DNA of 64,000 bases from Rhizoclosmatium globosum (GCA_002104985.1 MCGO01000022.1:434001-498000), one strand, 5' to 3'; shown: positions 45,791-56,538, counted from the first letter of the stretch. Notes: generated by a model not told the origin, from the letters alone. Numbers and translations: made by a program.

Positions 45791-48657
45791 ATGCCATCCT
45801 TGTCAACTGCCCTTGGCGCAGCGACGCGGTTGAAGCTGCTACAGAAACCTGGAAGAGGAACACTGAATGAAGCAGACTTTGTGGCTTTTGTTCGACTTGC
45901 GGAGGATGCATTGCGATCGCCATCCAACAGCGCATCTGGCAGCAGTCAGGCTCACAGAGATCCAATACGCGCAAGCAAATCATCATCACAAATAGTGATA
46001 TGCTTTCACTTGTGCGGGCTGTTGTCAATGCATTTGGCTCAACAAATCAACCTGATCGGGTCAATAGTCTGCTTCCTTGGATCTCTGAACACGTTCTTCG
46101 ACCAAGTAGCTCACTGATTGCAAAGAAAGAAACTGAAAGCAGTATGTACCGACTAGTCAAGTTTCTTTGGATTTGAACAGTTTTCTTAGTCATACGAAGT
46201 GTTGTCGCAACATACACCCACTGTTCTCGGCCGATGGAAGTTGAGCCATGGTTCTTATCATATATTCTGTCTGCTAGTGAGCCGGACTCCCAATCGCAAT
46301 CTAAACACATTTCCATTTGTTATGCGGCTCTGATTGAATCTTATTGCAAAACACCCACACCCGACTCCCTCTCACGCGCCATTTTCTGCTCAATACCATG
46401 ATTAGCCACAGTCGAATCAAGCCATCTCTATTGACGTATACTCATCTTCTGAAAGGATTCGCAGCCCTCGATGATATTGTAAACTGTAAACTCATTCTCG
46501 AAAAAATGACATTCATGGGACATGAGCCAGATCTCACTTTTTATACCATTCTAATTCAAGCATATGCAAAAGCGGGAGATGTACAGTCTGCCATGTCACT
46601 ACATGAGTCTGTCACGAATACTACGATCGTTCTTGATACGCGTTACTACAACGCGTTAATTAACATGTACGCTAAGGCTTCAAACCGTGATAACAACGAA
46701 TCCCTCGCCACTATGGTGCGGCTTTACGAAGAGATGACAGTCTCCTTGGTTCCTGATGAACACACGTATACAACTATGATTGATGCATTTATGAAAGCTC
46801 GCGAACCTCGTCTGGCAATATTTTGGTTCGACGTGATGCAAGGACGGAAACCGTACTCAAGACAGTTTGTTGAACCACTTGGAATCCCAGCCGTTCCTAT
46901 TCATCCCCCAATAATACCGACCGCGCCAACATATACAGCAATAATAAGTGGATATGCGCACCAAAAAAATGTGGCAGAAGCATTACGATGGTTCCAAGAG
47001 CTGTGTCAAAGCCAGACTCGACCAACTGAAGGAAATGTGCCAAATATAAAGACTTATACTGCTGTTTTGCACGGATTTTCAAAAGTTGGGGACATGCGAG
47101 GGGCTGAGAACTGGATTCGGAGGATGGAAAATGACAGTTTGGAAACAAACTCGAAATCCGGCTTTGATCGACGTGTTTTCAACACACTTATAAGCGGATA
47201 CGCTAGTAAACATGATTACGAGGGTGCAAGGAAAGTTCTCTCGCAAATGGGCGAGAATGGGCTTCACAGCGATGCAATTACCTATGGGCAAGTAAAACCG
47301 GATAGTTCAACATAGTGATATTAACAATTTCTTAAAGAATGCTTATTGACAGTCATTTGAAACGAACTTCTTCGTTTAAAGATGGTGACATTGAGGCTGC
47401 ACTTCAAACTTACAAAACGATGATATCGCAAGGCATCAAACCAACGCTCCACATTCTTACTGCATTAATTTCGAGGCTCGGACATATTTGTGGAAAGTCG
47501 ATAGTTTGGGTCGACCTGTTATATCCCGACAAGGAGGAGGGCTTCCACATATCTCTCGACAAATGCAATCAGTGTCGGTTGATTCCATTCAACTGTCTCC
47601 AGGAGCACCAATATCACCACAACGCCCAAAGGCTGTTCAAGAGCAGAATCTTTGTTTCCTCTATGACACATACCGATCCTCGATATCAAAAATACTGAAC
47701 CAAACCAATGCATCAAACTCAGAACCTCCCTTGCCTATTTACGACTCAGTCGCTGCCCATTATTGTGCGACTCACAGTGTTCCTAAAATCAAAGAAACAG
47801 TTTACCACGCGTTAATTGATGGCGCCAATATCGACACGAGTCTGTTGGTTCGAGCTGCAAAAGGGATTGGCAGGGCTGCGGGATGGTATGCGATATACGC
47901 GTTTTCGCGAGACTTAAACAAAATTGGAACGGATTTGCTGCGGATCAAAACGGTTGAGTTGTCTCAATCAAAGGGAAACTCGCCAGACGATGTCAATGCT
48001 CTTGACGGGCTATTGATGCCTATGGGAGAGCTTGGGGCTCTGAAAAAAAGTCTTGCTGTGAACGGAGCGGGACGGCTTGTGTCAGGGCTATTAGATCGTG
48101 TGGATGACCTTGAATCTGCTATGCATCGATGGATGAAGGAAGAAGACTTTGGAGAGCTCATGAAAAAGGCGAACGAAGTTTTGATTGCGTCGTATCTTGC
48201 TTTCGCTTTCCAAGGGAGGTCTTTCGAGCTTAGAGGAGCAGATATTGTTGCTTGCTCCAACGCATTGAAATATGACGCTGATTCACGTAATCACTTCATT
48301 GGCGTTAATTTAGTTACGGATGTTGGCGTGATGGACTTTTGGAAATTCCTTGTGAGGATACAATCTCAAGCAAAAGCTGGCTCGTTAACTAGTTCGGATT
48401 TTAAAATATTATCAAATGTTTTAATACGACATTGTGAGTTGAATGGACTCTGGACAGCACGAGATGATGTTGTGATTTGGCTTCGAGAGAATGGTAGCCT
48501 GTACAATGACAAAGAATACAGAAGTGGCTTGGAAGTAGTAAATAAACATTTAGGTTCTGATTTCTGTGACCCATTTGAGCCTACCACTTCTGTCGAACAT
48601 AAAAAAAACTTCAAAAGCATCGCGCTGCGAATCGAGCTCTGCGTAAACGGTAAATGA
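45791..48657 (+). CDS. Pentatricopeptide repeat (PPR) protein, frame broken
   Basis: From ATG 45791 (MPSLSTALGAATRLKLLQ) to stop 48657. Exons are about 45791-46141, 46190-47287 and 47338-48657. The PPRs are clear: PSLLTYTHLLKGFAALDDIV, DLTFYTILIQAYAKAGDVQS, DEHTYTTMIDAFMKAREPRL, APTYTAIISGYAHQKNVAEA, NIKTYTAVLHGFSKVGDMRG, RRVFNTLISGYASKHDYEGA and a partial later repeat. The last intron is GC-AG (GG|GCAAGT). Three frame changes (near 45925, 46385, 47474) are single missing bases. PPR proteins bind RNA in mitochondria; an N-terminal targeting peptide is plausible but not proven. The C-terminal half (VYHALIDGANIDTSLLVRAA) is helical and possibly continues as degenerate repeats. Confidence 0.8.
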
Positions 48658-48772
48658 CGAAAGAGGTCAGTACTTCACTCGTCGAAAGCTTGCTGACTTT
48701 TTTGTGTGGTTCATATAGTGTGATTTCATGACACCACAATTCAGACCTCCACCAACCAATTGAAAAAATAAG

Positions 48773-48855
48773 CGAGAGCAGCAGGGTTTGAACCTGCGCA
48801 TGCAGAGCATACTGGATTTCAAGTCCAGCTCCTTAGACCACTCGGACATACTCCC
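48773..48855 (-). tRNA. tRNA-Ser (UGA)
   Basis: Read on the minus strand. The acceptor stem GGGAGTA pairs with TGCTCTC, D-arm TCC...GGA, anticodon arm CTGGA-CTTGAAA-TCCAG with anticodon TGA, a long class II variable arm (about 14 nt), then T-arm GCAGG-TTCAAAC-CCTGC and discriminator G. There is no CCA in the genome. A T-run (48762-48769 on the minus side) acts as the Pol III terminator. Confidence 0.95.
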
Positions 48856-49302
48856 GTATTTCCCAAGGCCTAACCCAATATCATAAAATCTTTCCGCACG
48901 TATGAAGCTCTATGGCGATAGAAAAATCGAGGAATATGTTTATGCATAGGACAAATTTCAAATATTAAGGTATTCTTGCTCAATCAGTTTCATTTCTTCT
49001 TGTATCAACAATTGCTCCAAGTTTCCCGGTTTCATCAATACTCCATTCACTCAAGTCATATCCAATGACGTTCTTTTATTCACTATTGTTTGATAACCCA
49101 TGGAAACAAAATCAAGGGCTCAACAAGCGCCACCATAATATGGCCAATCATGGTTCCATTTGGATTTATGTATCGTAACAAATTGGACCTACTTGCGAAA
49201 AGAAGCGAGGAAGGGGTATTTTGAAGTCGAAGTGTCCTCGCTTTGGCAAAGTGTGTGAAGCAACAACCACAAACGCAACTCCCAACCAAAATTACTACAC
49301 TA

Positions 49303-49374
49303 AGGTCGTATCCGGATTCGAACCGGAGTTACTGGTATCAAAAACCAGGGTGATCACCACTACACTATACAACG
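49303..49374 (-). tRNA. tRNA-Gln (UUG)
   Basis: Minus strand, 72 nt. The anticodon arm is CTGGT-TTTTGAT-ACCAG (anticodon TTG), the D-arm GTG...CAC with TAGTGGTGAT loop, and the T-arm TCCGG-TTCGAAT-CCGGA. The acceptor 5' strand CGTTGTA pairs with TACGACC except for a C1:C72 mismatch. The discriminator is T (U73), as in eukaryotic tRNA-Gln. Confidence 0.9.
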
Positions 49375-49544
49375 CATATTGCCCATCCATGATAAATAAT
49401 TATTTATCCGAATTTTGTGACCTTGCGCGTTGAATCAGTAATTTAACTAACACTATTGCATTCAAAGAGATATTGTCGTGGTATCTACTTGCAGAGGACA
49501 CTACGGGGCCTGCAAAGTGATTTTTGAATAACTAGTAGAATCGA

Positions 49545-49685
49545 ATGGATCCAAGAACCCTCACACAAACCGTGAGCGGTATCTATGACACACTCTGCGT
49601 CCCTGAAACAACTCTTACCAACTGCTGGATAGGACCGGTTGATATTTTCTGTAAAAAAATGTCATTAAATAAACTGTTGCACTGA
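49545..49685 (+). pseudogene. GH19 chitinase-like relic (5' fragment)
   Basis: The start, MDPRTLTQTVSGIYDTLC, is near-identical in layout to the GH19-1 start MDPTGLTQTVSDICNTLY. Even the upstream bases match (GAATCGAATGGATCC against GAATCAAATGGATCC). It goes on through TTLTNCWIGP and KMS, but the rest of the domain is missing and a stop comes after about 46 codons. It is about 2.1 kb upstream of GH19-1. A truncated third copy of the chitinase-like gene is the best reading. Confidence 0.75.
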
Positions 49686-50283
49686 GATGACTGATAGATT
49701 GCAATAGTGGAAGTATTTAAAATGAGTTAGCTCATATGTGACATTCCATTGCGTAAACAATGCATAAACTGATATGGTGGGCTGATTTAACAATTGTATC
49801 ACCTAATCAACGGTGATACGAGTTTCATTCACGATCAATTATTAATATACACAATTATTTATAATCGTCTGGCTTCTTGCAGACGGTAATACCTCCATTT
49901 CATTTGGTTGTGGCTCGTCTAGTGTTAATTTTCGGAACGAAAGCGTCTTCCAGTCAGTGGCTTTGATCACCACCCTTATCCATTTCATTTCTTGGCAATG
50001 TAACTCATCTGCTTCTCGGTTCCGCGCGGTTCCATAGTCGTCAGTTCGATGTGCATCAGTGACAAACAGACATCCAAGTTTTCGTCCGGTTAAAATCCTG
50101 AGGAACCTCGCACAAGATGGCAAGTGGCGCTAAATGCTTGGTAGAAAATTTCCGTGTTACCGTGGTCACGTTGTCAAAATGATCCACGAGACTTTGGCGA
50201 AGTGGCCACACACCACCTTGGAAACAATACATAAACAGCAATATTCTTGTCCAATGAAGCACATCAACTGAAATCTTACTTAA
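49686..50283. other. Intergenic region after GH19 relic
   Basis: About 600 bp. Minus-strand open frames at 49842-50123 and 50056-50427 have no recognisable motif and the latter overlaps a real exon, so neither is called. It may contain more decayed GH19-locus DNA, but I see no similarity to the chitinase domain. Confidence 0.35.
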
Positions 50284-51452
50284 ATGCTCTTGTCTGTCGT
50301 CTTTGCTGCCGCTGCTCTTGTTGCCGCTGCTCCAACCCAAGCACCACTGCCACACAATGTCTCCTGGCACTTGAAGGATGGTGTCAAGAAGCACGAAGCC
50401 TTGAACCTTGCTGCTACCTCTGCTCACTTGACCTACTACGGAGGACCAGTCATCTCAAATGGTATATGTCATTTGTTCACATAATCATATGCTTCAAACT
50501 ACCCCTAACCAACCAATCACTTCAAACAGTCGAAGTCCACCCTATCTTCTACGGTAACGCCAACTACCAGTCCCAAACCAATGCCTTCTACGCTGGTGTT
50601 GTTCAGTCTTCCTGGTACGACGTTTTGGCTCAATACAATGTCAACCGCGGTTCCGCTGTTCCAGGATTCTCTGTCTCTGCCACCAAGACTGCTTTGGACG
50701 ACGTCAATGACATCCACCCTTTCCTCACCAACTTAATCTCAACTGGACAAATCAAGCCAACTGCCAACACCTACTACCCAATCCACTTTGCTCCAGGAAT
50801 CAGCATCACCCAAGGTGGAAGTGCTTCTTGCTCCGTCTTCTGCGCGTACCACGGGACCATCGATATCTCCTCCTTGAACGTTGGTACCAAGTACCTCTAC
50901 TACGGAGTTATTCCAGACCAAGGAGGTTCCTGTGCTGGAGGCTGTGGAAGCAACCCATCCACAGTCAACAACATGTTCTCTGTCGCGTCCCACGAGCTCG
51001 CTGAAGCTGCTACCGATGCTGCTGTTGGTGTTGCCACCGTGATTGGATCCCCACTCGCTTGGTACGACCAGACCAACGGAGAGAACGGAGACATCTGTAA
51101 CGCTCAACAAGGAACCACTGTTGGTGCTGATGGAGTTACTTACGTTGTTCAGAAGACTTGGTCCAACTCAGACAACGCGTGTATGGCAAGTGGTCCAAAG
51201 CCTGCTACCACCACTGCTGGTGGTGTCAAGACCACGACTGCTGCTGGAGTCAAGACCACTACCGCTGCTGTCCCGACCACCACTGCCGCTACCACCTGTG
51301 CTCACAGCAAGTGTGTTACTGGTGTTGCTTTGAGATCTACCTGTGACACTTGTGTCGCCAAGATTGTTGCCGCTGACAGCTACTGTGGATCTACTTCTTG
51401 GGACAGCACCTGTGTTGGCGAAGTCAAGTCTGTCTGTGGAATCACTTGCTAA
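50284..51452 (+). CDS. Secreted EXORDIUM/PHI-1-like protein with Cys-rich C-terminal domain
   Basis: Exons are 50284-50461 and 50530-51452, with a 68-nt phase-1 intron; 366 aa. A signal peptide (LLSVVFAAAALVAAAP) leads into HLTYYGGPVISNVEVHPIFY. The domain then shows CAYHGTIDI, KYLYYGVIPDQGG, SVASHELAEAATDAAVG and WYDQTNGENGDICNAQQG. The HELAE element resembles a metallopeptidase helix but no full zinc site can be asserted. A Thr/Val-rich linker (VKTTTAAG repeats) joins a C-terminal domain with evenly spaced Cys (CAHSKCVTGVALRSTCDTCV, SYCGSTSWDSTCVGEVKS). Plant relatives act at the cell surface in growth control; the fungal role is unknown. Confidence 0.85.
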
Positions 51453-51774
51453 ATGCGATAAAACGCGTTAATTATTGTTTTGAAATTTGTGTGGTGTACA
51501 CTTGCTCTATGTTTTACAATTGTCCAGATTTGATTAGAAATAAAAGATAACTATTCTGGTAATGATGTAATCTTAGGTAGAAGGGATGGGTGTTCATAAG
51601 AGTATTCCAAGTGCCAACTTATGGGAAGATAAGAGCCAGTTGATTCCTAAGGAGCCAGAAAGAGTATTTTTCATTGAAATTGGAATGAAGGGTAATAAAA
51701 TTTAATGCGATCCGAAGAGAGTAATAAAATTGCGGTGCTTATTTAGGTAATTTTGGAACAACTAACAGAATCAA
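51453..51774. other. Promoter-side gap before GH19-1
   Basis: 322 bp, AT-rich, with repeated GTAATAAAATT elements (about 51690-51735). An exon with a signal peptide was looked for upstream of GH19-1 and not found. Confidence 0.35.
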
Positions 51775-52776
51775 ATGGATCCAACAGGCCTCACCCAAAC
51801 CGTGAGCGACATCTGTAACACACTATACGCACCAGGAACAACTCTCACCGCCTACTGGAACGGCGCAGGACTCCAATTCACGCTCCCCTCTTACTCCGCA
51901 AAAATGTCAAGCCTTGCCCAAGCGCTCACGCTTTTCCCAAACGCCCTCCCAACCACAGACCAAACCGTCTCGTTCCTCGCAAATATACTATTCGAAAGCG
52001 CGTGTCTCTCGACAAAGGAAGAAGCCCAGTGCGTGAAAGATCCTGGAAACTGTGTGAAACTGTATGGTGATAATTATTGGGGTCGTGGGTATATCCAACT
52101 CACGGGGAAAGCGAATTATCAGGCGTTCGCCGATGCTATTGGACGACAGGATGTAGTTGCGAATCCTGGGTTGGTTGCGAGTGATGAGACGTTGGCGTGG
52201 GCTTCTGCTGTTTGGTTTTGGAAGGGGAATTGTAAAGGGGCGAGCACGGTTGGTGATGCGTTGATGTGTATCAACAGTTTGGAGTGTTCAAGTGCGACTT
52301 CGACAATGTATTTTCAGTTTGCTCCTGTTTATCGGTTGTTGATTGCGCAGAAGCTTGCGGGCGCCGTTGGTGTAGGAGATGCTTCTGCAAAGAGTGTTGC
52401 TGTTTGTCCACAGATGGGGACTTCGTTGGAGACTGCTTGGGATCAGTTTTGTAAGTATCATGCAGGGACTCCAAGTGAGAGTGTCACTTGTGGGAAACCG
52501 ATTGTTGTAGTAATTGGGGAAAAGGTGATGGGAGGGGTTTCAGCCACCAAAACGATGGATGGAAGTGGTTCAACTACAACGACGGCAATTACGTCTTCAT
52601 TCTCGACAGTTTTGTCCTCTGGAGTATCACCTGTAGATGCAGTCCCTACTTCAACTCGAATTCAAGCAGTAGTCTCCACAAATTCAGTAAAGGGTTCTCC
52701 AACTGCAAGTTCATCTGTTCTCATGCACCCTATTTCTAAATTCCTTTACTTATATTTCGTTCTTTTTGTGAATTAA
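51775..52776 (+). CDS. GH19 chitinase-like protein 1 (GH19-1)
   Basis: Single exon, 333 aa. GH19 fold: FLANILFESACLSTKEEAQC (probable general-acid Glu in FES), YGDNYWGRGYIQLTGKANYQ, FADAIGRQDVVANPGLV and ASAVWFWKGNC. A Ser/Thr-rich stalk and a C-terminal hydrophobic stretch (KFLYLYFVLFVN) suggest a GPI-anchor signal. No N-terminal signal peptide is visible (MDPTGLTQTVSDIC), which is odd for a wall enzyme, so either the start exon is missing or secretion is unconventional. It would cleave beta-1,4-GlcNAc linkages if active. It is followed after 31 bp by GH19-2. Confidence 0.82.
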   Translation: MDPTGLTQTVSDICNTLYAPGTTLTAYWNGAGLQFTLPSYSAKMSSLAQALTLFPNALPTTDQTVSFLANILFESACLSTKEEAQCVKDPGNCVKLYGDNYWGRGYIQLTGKANYQAFADAIGRQDVVANPGLVASDETLAWASAVWFWKGNCKGASTVGDALMCINSLECSSATSTMYFQFAPVYRLLIAQKLAGAVGVGDASAKSVAVCPQMGTSLETAWDQFCKYHAGTPSESVTCGKPIVVVIGEKVMGGVSATKTMDGSGSTTTTAITSSFSTVLSSGVSPVDAVPTSTRIQAVVSTNSVKGSPTASSSVLMHPISKFLYLYFVLFVN

Positions 52777-52807
52777 GAGGTTAGTAAGCAAAAAAAAAAA
52801 AGACAAT

Positions 52808-54192
52808 ATGGAAGCCGCCATCTCTTCCATCTGCTCTGAATACTATGGCTCTGGTACACTTCTCCAACGATACTGGTACGGTGCAGGAAACTCGTTCACT
52901 CTGCCAACTGGATCTGTCCTCGACGGCAAGATTGCAGGATTGAATGCCGCACTGGCTCAGTTTCCCGGTACCCTCACTACGACAGATGAGAAGATTGCAT
53001 TCGTGGCCAACATTCTTTTTGAAAGCATTTGCTTGTCGACGACTGAGGAGGTTCAATGTGTCAAAGATCCAGGCAATTGTAAGGGGATTTACGGTGACAA
53101 CTTTTGGGTAAGCAGTCGCTAGTTTCTTTGTGTTGGGTCAAGAATGATCAGACTGAATGTCAATCATGAACAGGGACGTGGATACATCCAGCTGACGGGT
53201 AGGGCCAACTATCAAGGATTTGCTGATGCAGTGGGCCGTCAAGACATCATGACGAATCCAGGATTAGTTGCGACGGATGAAACTTTGGCGTGGGGATCTG
53301 CGGTTTGGTTCTGGAAGTTCAATTGCGGGGCTGCATCGACGGTTGGGACTGCACTCAAGTGTGTGAACAGTTTGGAATGTTCAAGCGCTACGTCAAGTGT
53401 CTTTTTCCAGTTTGCGGCTCCATATCGGCTTAAGTACGCTCAAGCGCTTACGAATGCGTTGGGTGGGAGTGATGGAACGGATCAGAGTATTTCCGTGTGT
53501 CCGCAGATGGGTACATCATTGGACACGGCTTGGAGCCAGTTTTGTCAGTATCATGCGGGAACTCCAAGTGCTAGTGTGACGTGTAATAATGCACCTCCTT
53601 CTCCATCTGGTATGGCTTTGACTTCTACGGCTGTTGATCGTGTTTTGACAACGTCAATGGTTCCACTTGTTCCGTTGGTTACCACTCTAGATCAAGGCAA
53701 GACTTCACCTGTTACTACTGCAGCTGCTGTTACTACTGATCAAGGAGTGAAGACTTTGCTCACTACGACTTTACTGCCAACGGCTACTTCGCAACCAACG
53801 TTGACCGCGGGAGCCAATACCTTACAATCCACGTCTACCAACTCAGGTCAGTCGCCGTCTTCTTCTTCTTCTTCTTCTTCTTCTTCTTCTTCTACGATGG
53901 CATCTCTTTTGGGCCCGACCTTAGTAGCGTTACTGACATCAACTCAATCAAAACCATGTATTCCACACGGACTGTAGTCGGAAGTGGTGACGCCACTGCC
54001 ATCAAGAACGATTCTCAACAGAATGGGAATTCCATGTCGACTGGTGCGATTGCTGGCGTTTCTATTGCTGTCGTTATCGCAGTGGTTGGAATCACTTTGG
54101 GTGGAATTTGGTACAAGAAGAAGAGAGATGTGAGCAGTCAAAAGGGTGACGCGTTGAATGGCAGGACTGATGGGTTTTTGGCTGCGACATGA
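52808..54192 (+). CDS. GH19 chitinase-like protein 2 (GH19-2), transmembrane-anchored, one frame break
   Basis: Exons are 52808-53107 and 53174-54192, with a 66-nt intron that GH19-1 lacks (between NFW and GRGYIQLTG). The domain matches GH19-1: VANILFESICLSTTEEVQCV, GYIQLTGRANYQGFADA and WGSAVWFWKFNC. A Thr/Ser stalk with a (TCT)12 poly-Ser run follows. After the run the frame changes (one missing base near 53895), then GPDLSSVTDINSIKTMYS and a real transmembrane segment (AIAGVSIAVVIAVVGITLGG, then IWYKKKRD) with basic stop-transfer. So the anchor is a TM helix, unlike the GPI-like end of GH19-1. No signal peptide is visible. Confidence 0.78.
53858..53893 (+). repeat. (TCT)12 microsatellite coding for poly-Ser
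   Basis: Twelve uninterrupted TCT units lie in the stalk of GH19-2. The frame changes right after this run; slippage or miscalling of the run is a likely cause. Confidence 0.93.
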
Positions 54193-54238
54193 GTTTATGT
54201 GAACATTTTTCTTTCGATCTATAGGCTTTATTGTAGAC

Positions 54239-54833
54239 TCAATCAAAGTTTCGCTTGGATAACAGTGTATGCCGTTGTCGTCTATTGTGGAGGGGAAGGG
54301 AATTCCGTTCCATCTTCCTCCTTCGAGCACCCAACCAACTATGGATAGAGTATGCCACTATAATCAGAAATAGTATCAGAAACCCCGATGGCGCAGCATC
54401 CATTTGACGATCTTTTTGCTCATCTGATTGTTGTGGTAGTTGTTGAGAAGTTGAGTTGAGTGGAGTCAGAGGACAGGATATGGGACAGACAAGGCCAGAA
54501 GAGTACTCGTCTGATCCATCGCAGCATTGTGAATCTATGTAGGTATTAGGCTTGTTATTGATATGCGGATTGAAAGCACTGAAAGAACACACCGCAGATG
54601 CCGTCATTGACTCGCGAACTCGGCAGCGACACGAAGCCCCCAATCCCACGGCACCAAAAGACGCCGTTCGGACAGGCAGAAGTTCCAGGTTCATCTGAGC
54701 CGTCTGTGCAGTCGCAGTAGTCATCATTTACGGCGGAAAGAGGAAGTGTTGCGGATCCATCAAGGCAAGTAAAGGATCCATTTGGTAAAGAGTAAAAGGA
54801 AGAGTTCGAAGGATTGATTCCGCGTGAGTTCAT
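54239..54833 (-). CDS. Short PRKCSH-like membrane protein
   Basis: Exons are 54593-54833 and 54239-54534, with a 58-nt phase-1 intron; 178 aa. It holds only the two N-terminal glucosidase-II-beta repeats (FTCLDGSATLPLSAVNDDYC, CTDGSDEPGTSACPNG, SRVNDGICGDSQCCDGSDEY). A short Ser/Gln linker and one transmembrane helix (GFLILFLIIVAYSIHSWLGA) with a basic cytosolic tail follow. The coiled coil and MRH glycan-binding domain of true PRKCSH are missing, as is HDEL. Start MNSRGINPSNSS lacks a signal peptide; a missing 5' exon is possible but only 45 bp separate it from the divergent ABC gene start. Confidence 0.75.
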
Positions 54834-54878
54834 TCTTGCATGAATCGATTTCAATGAATAAGAAGAAATTGTTTGAGA
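54834..54878. promoter_or_regulatory. 45-bp divergent start-codon spacer
   Basis: ATG 54833 (minus) and ATG 54879 (plus) are 45 bp apart, the second very short bidirectional start spacer in this window. The spacer is AT-rich. Confidence 0.55.
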
Positions 54879-56538
54879 ATGGCGTCGCGAACGCTTCTCC
54901 AGATCAAGAGCGCGTCCATCATTCGCTATGGGTCGCTCGTGCCACTGATTGAGCCGTTCTTTGACTGGACAATCAAGAGCGACGAGCGATGGGCGATCGT
55001 AGGCAAGATTGGAAGTGGCAAGTCGACGCTGGTGAGTTCACTGCTTATCTCTCGCTACTACTTCTTAAAGATAACACCACCAGGGAAGTGCCCTCGCCGG
55101 CCGCCTTCGCTGGGTGTCGCCGACCGCCGAAGCGTCGATTCCGCTTCCGTGGCAGTTTGAGCACGGGCCGTCGGTGCGTCTGATGGCCTTCACAGACTCG
55201 ACCTACAAGGCCGCAACCGTCCAGGACAGGTACCACGCGCGTGTCGACGACGACGAAGTCACCGCCGCTGAGTTTATTCTCGGTGCAGAAAAGGAGCGCA
55301 ACTTGTCCGTTGCAATCAGAGACGCTGAGGGAAACATCACAAACAAACCACAACTGGCTTTCAAGGACCCCCTCACACAACTCGACCCAGTAAAACGCCG
55401 CATCGCTGAGAAATTCAATCTCTCCCAAATCGCTAAACTCCCAATGATCCGTCTCTCAAACGGACAGCTCATGCGCGTCCGCCTCGCTAAAGCGTTACTC
55501 TTTTCTGACCTTGCCTCTGCAAAGTACTTGATCCTCGATGAACCCATGATGGGTTTGGATGTTGCCACGCGGAAAGAGTTTGGCGACTTGTTGGGGGACT
55601 TGACAAAAGACCCTGCATTCCCCACTATCATGCTCCTCATGCGTCCTCAGGACTCGTTGCCGAGTTGGATCACGCATGTTCTCGAACTGGATAAACTGAG
55701 TGTCGTGTTTCAGGGCTCTCATGCGGAATATGATGCGCACAGAGAAGAAAAGAAACGGAAGGCTCAACAAAATCTTGTGGATGGTTTGAAGCCTGTTCCT
55801 GTTACGGGTGAACCCATCGTTGTACTCAAAAATGTGAATGTGGCTGCCGTCGATGGAACAAAAATCCTTACCAATGTCGACTGGTCAATCAAAAAGGGCC
55901 AAAAGTGGGGTCTCACGGGTGCAAATGGATCTGGAAAAACAACTCTCCTGTCTATTCTCGTGGGAGACCACCCTCAAGCATATTCAAATGATGTGACTCT
56001 GTTTGGACACCGCCGTGGAGAACCTGGGGTTTCCATCTGGGACATCAAGGAAAAAATTGGATTCGTGTCGCCAGAATTTCATTTTCACTTCACTTCTCGG
56101 TTCCTGCGTGGATTTATTAATGGCGCGGATGGTAAACCTGCAGTGACTGTTTTGGATGCTGTATGCACGGGATTCGGTAGTGGAGATAATTCTGCGCAAC
56201 AATTGACAAAGGAGCAGTTGGATGCTGCAGAGCAAATCATGCGGGACTTTGGGTTCTGGGAAAAAAGGGATATCAAGTTTGTGGATTTGTCGATGGGGGA
56301 ACAGAGGATGGGTCTTATCATGCGAGCTTTAGTTAAAAAGCCACCTCTCGTCATTATGGATGAGCCGTTCCAAGGCGTTGACGAAGATGGTGTCGAGATT
56401 GTTCACAAATGGATGGAACGAGAGTTTTTGAACTCGGATCAGAGTTTGGTGTTTGTTTCTCACCACGAGGAAGAAATGCCGCGTATCCTTACAAACATGA
56501 TTAGTTTGGAGAAGGGCGAGGTTGTGAAGTGTGTTTGA
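54879..56538 (+). CDS. Tandem ABC ATPase, ModF-like (no membrane domain)
   Basis: Exons are 54879-55031 and 55084-56538, with a 52-nt intron; 535 aa. Two ATP-binding cassettes. The first has Walker A GKIGSGKS (split by the intron after STL), a degenerate signature (LSNGQLMRVRLAKAL) and Walker B YLILDEPMMGLD. The second has GANGSGKTT, DLSMGEQRMGLIMRALVKKP and LVIMDEPFQGVDEDG. No transmembrane segment is present. Fungal relatives of this ModF/YDR061W type have unclear roles; transport is not implied by sequence. Confidence 0.88.

Noticed and set aside
31100..48000. Programmed -1 frameshifting as cause of the broken frames
   Set aside because: Sites share no slippery heptamer plus structure and several sit in one gene; assembly deletions are simpler. 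Left as a check in the findings.
49842..50427. Overlapping minus-strand open frames next to the EXORDIUM-like gene
   Set aside because: No domain motif; one overlaps the signal-peptide exon of a well-supported gene on the other strand.
53850..53946. Intron removing the poly-Ser run in GH19-2
   Set aside because: Phase can be met only with a poor donor (GTCGCC); a single missing base by the TCT run explains the frame change more simply, though not proven.
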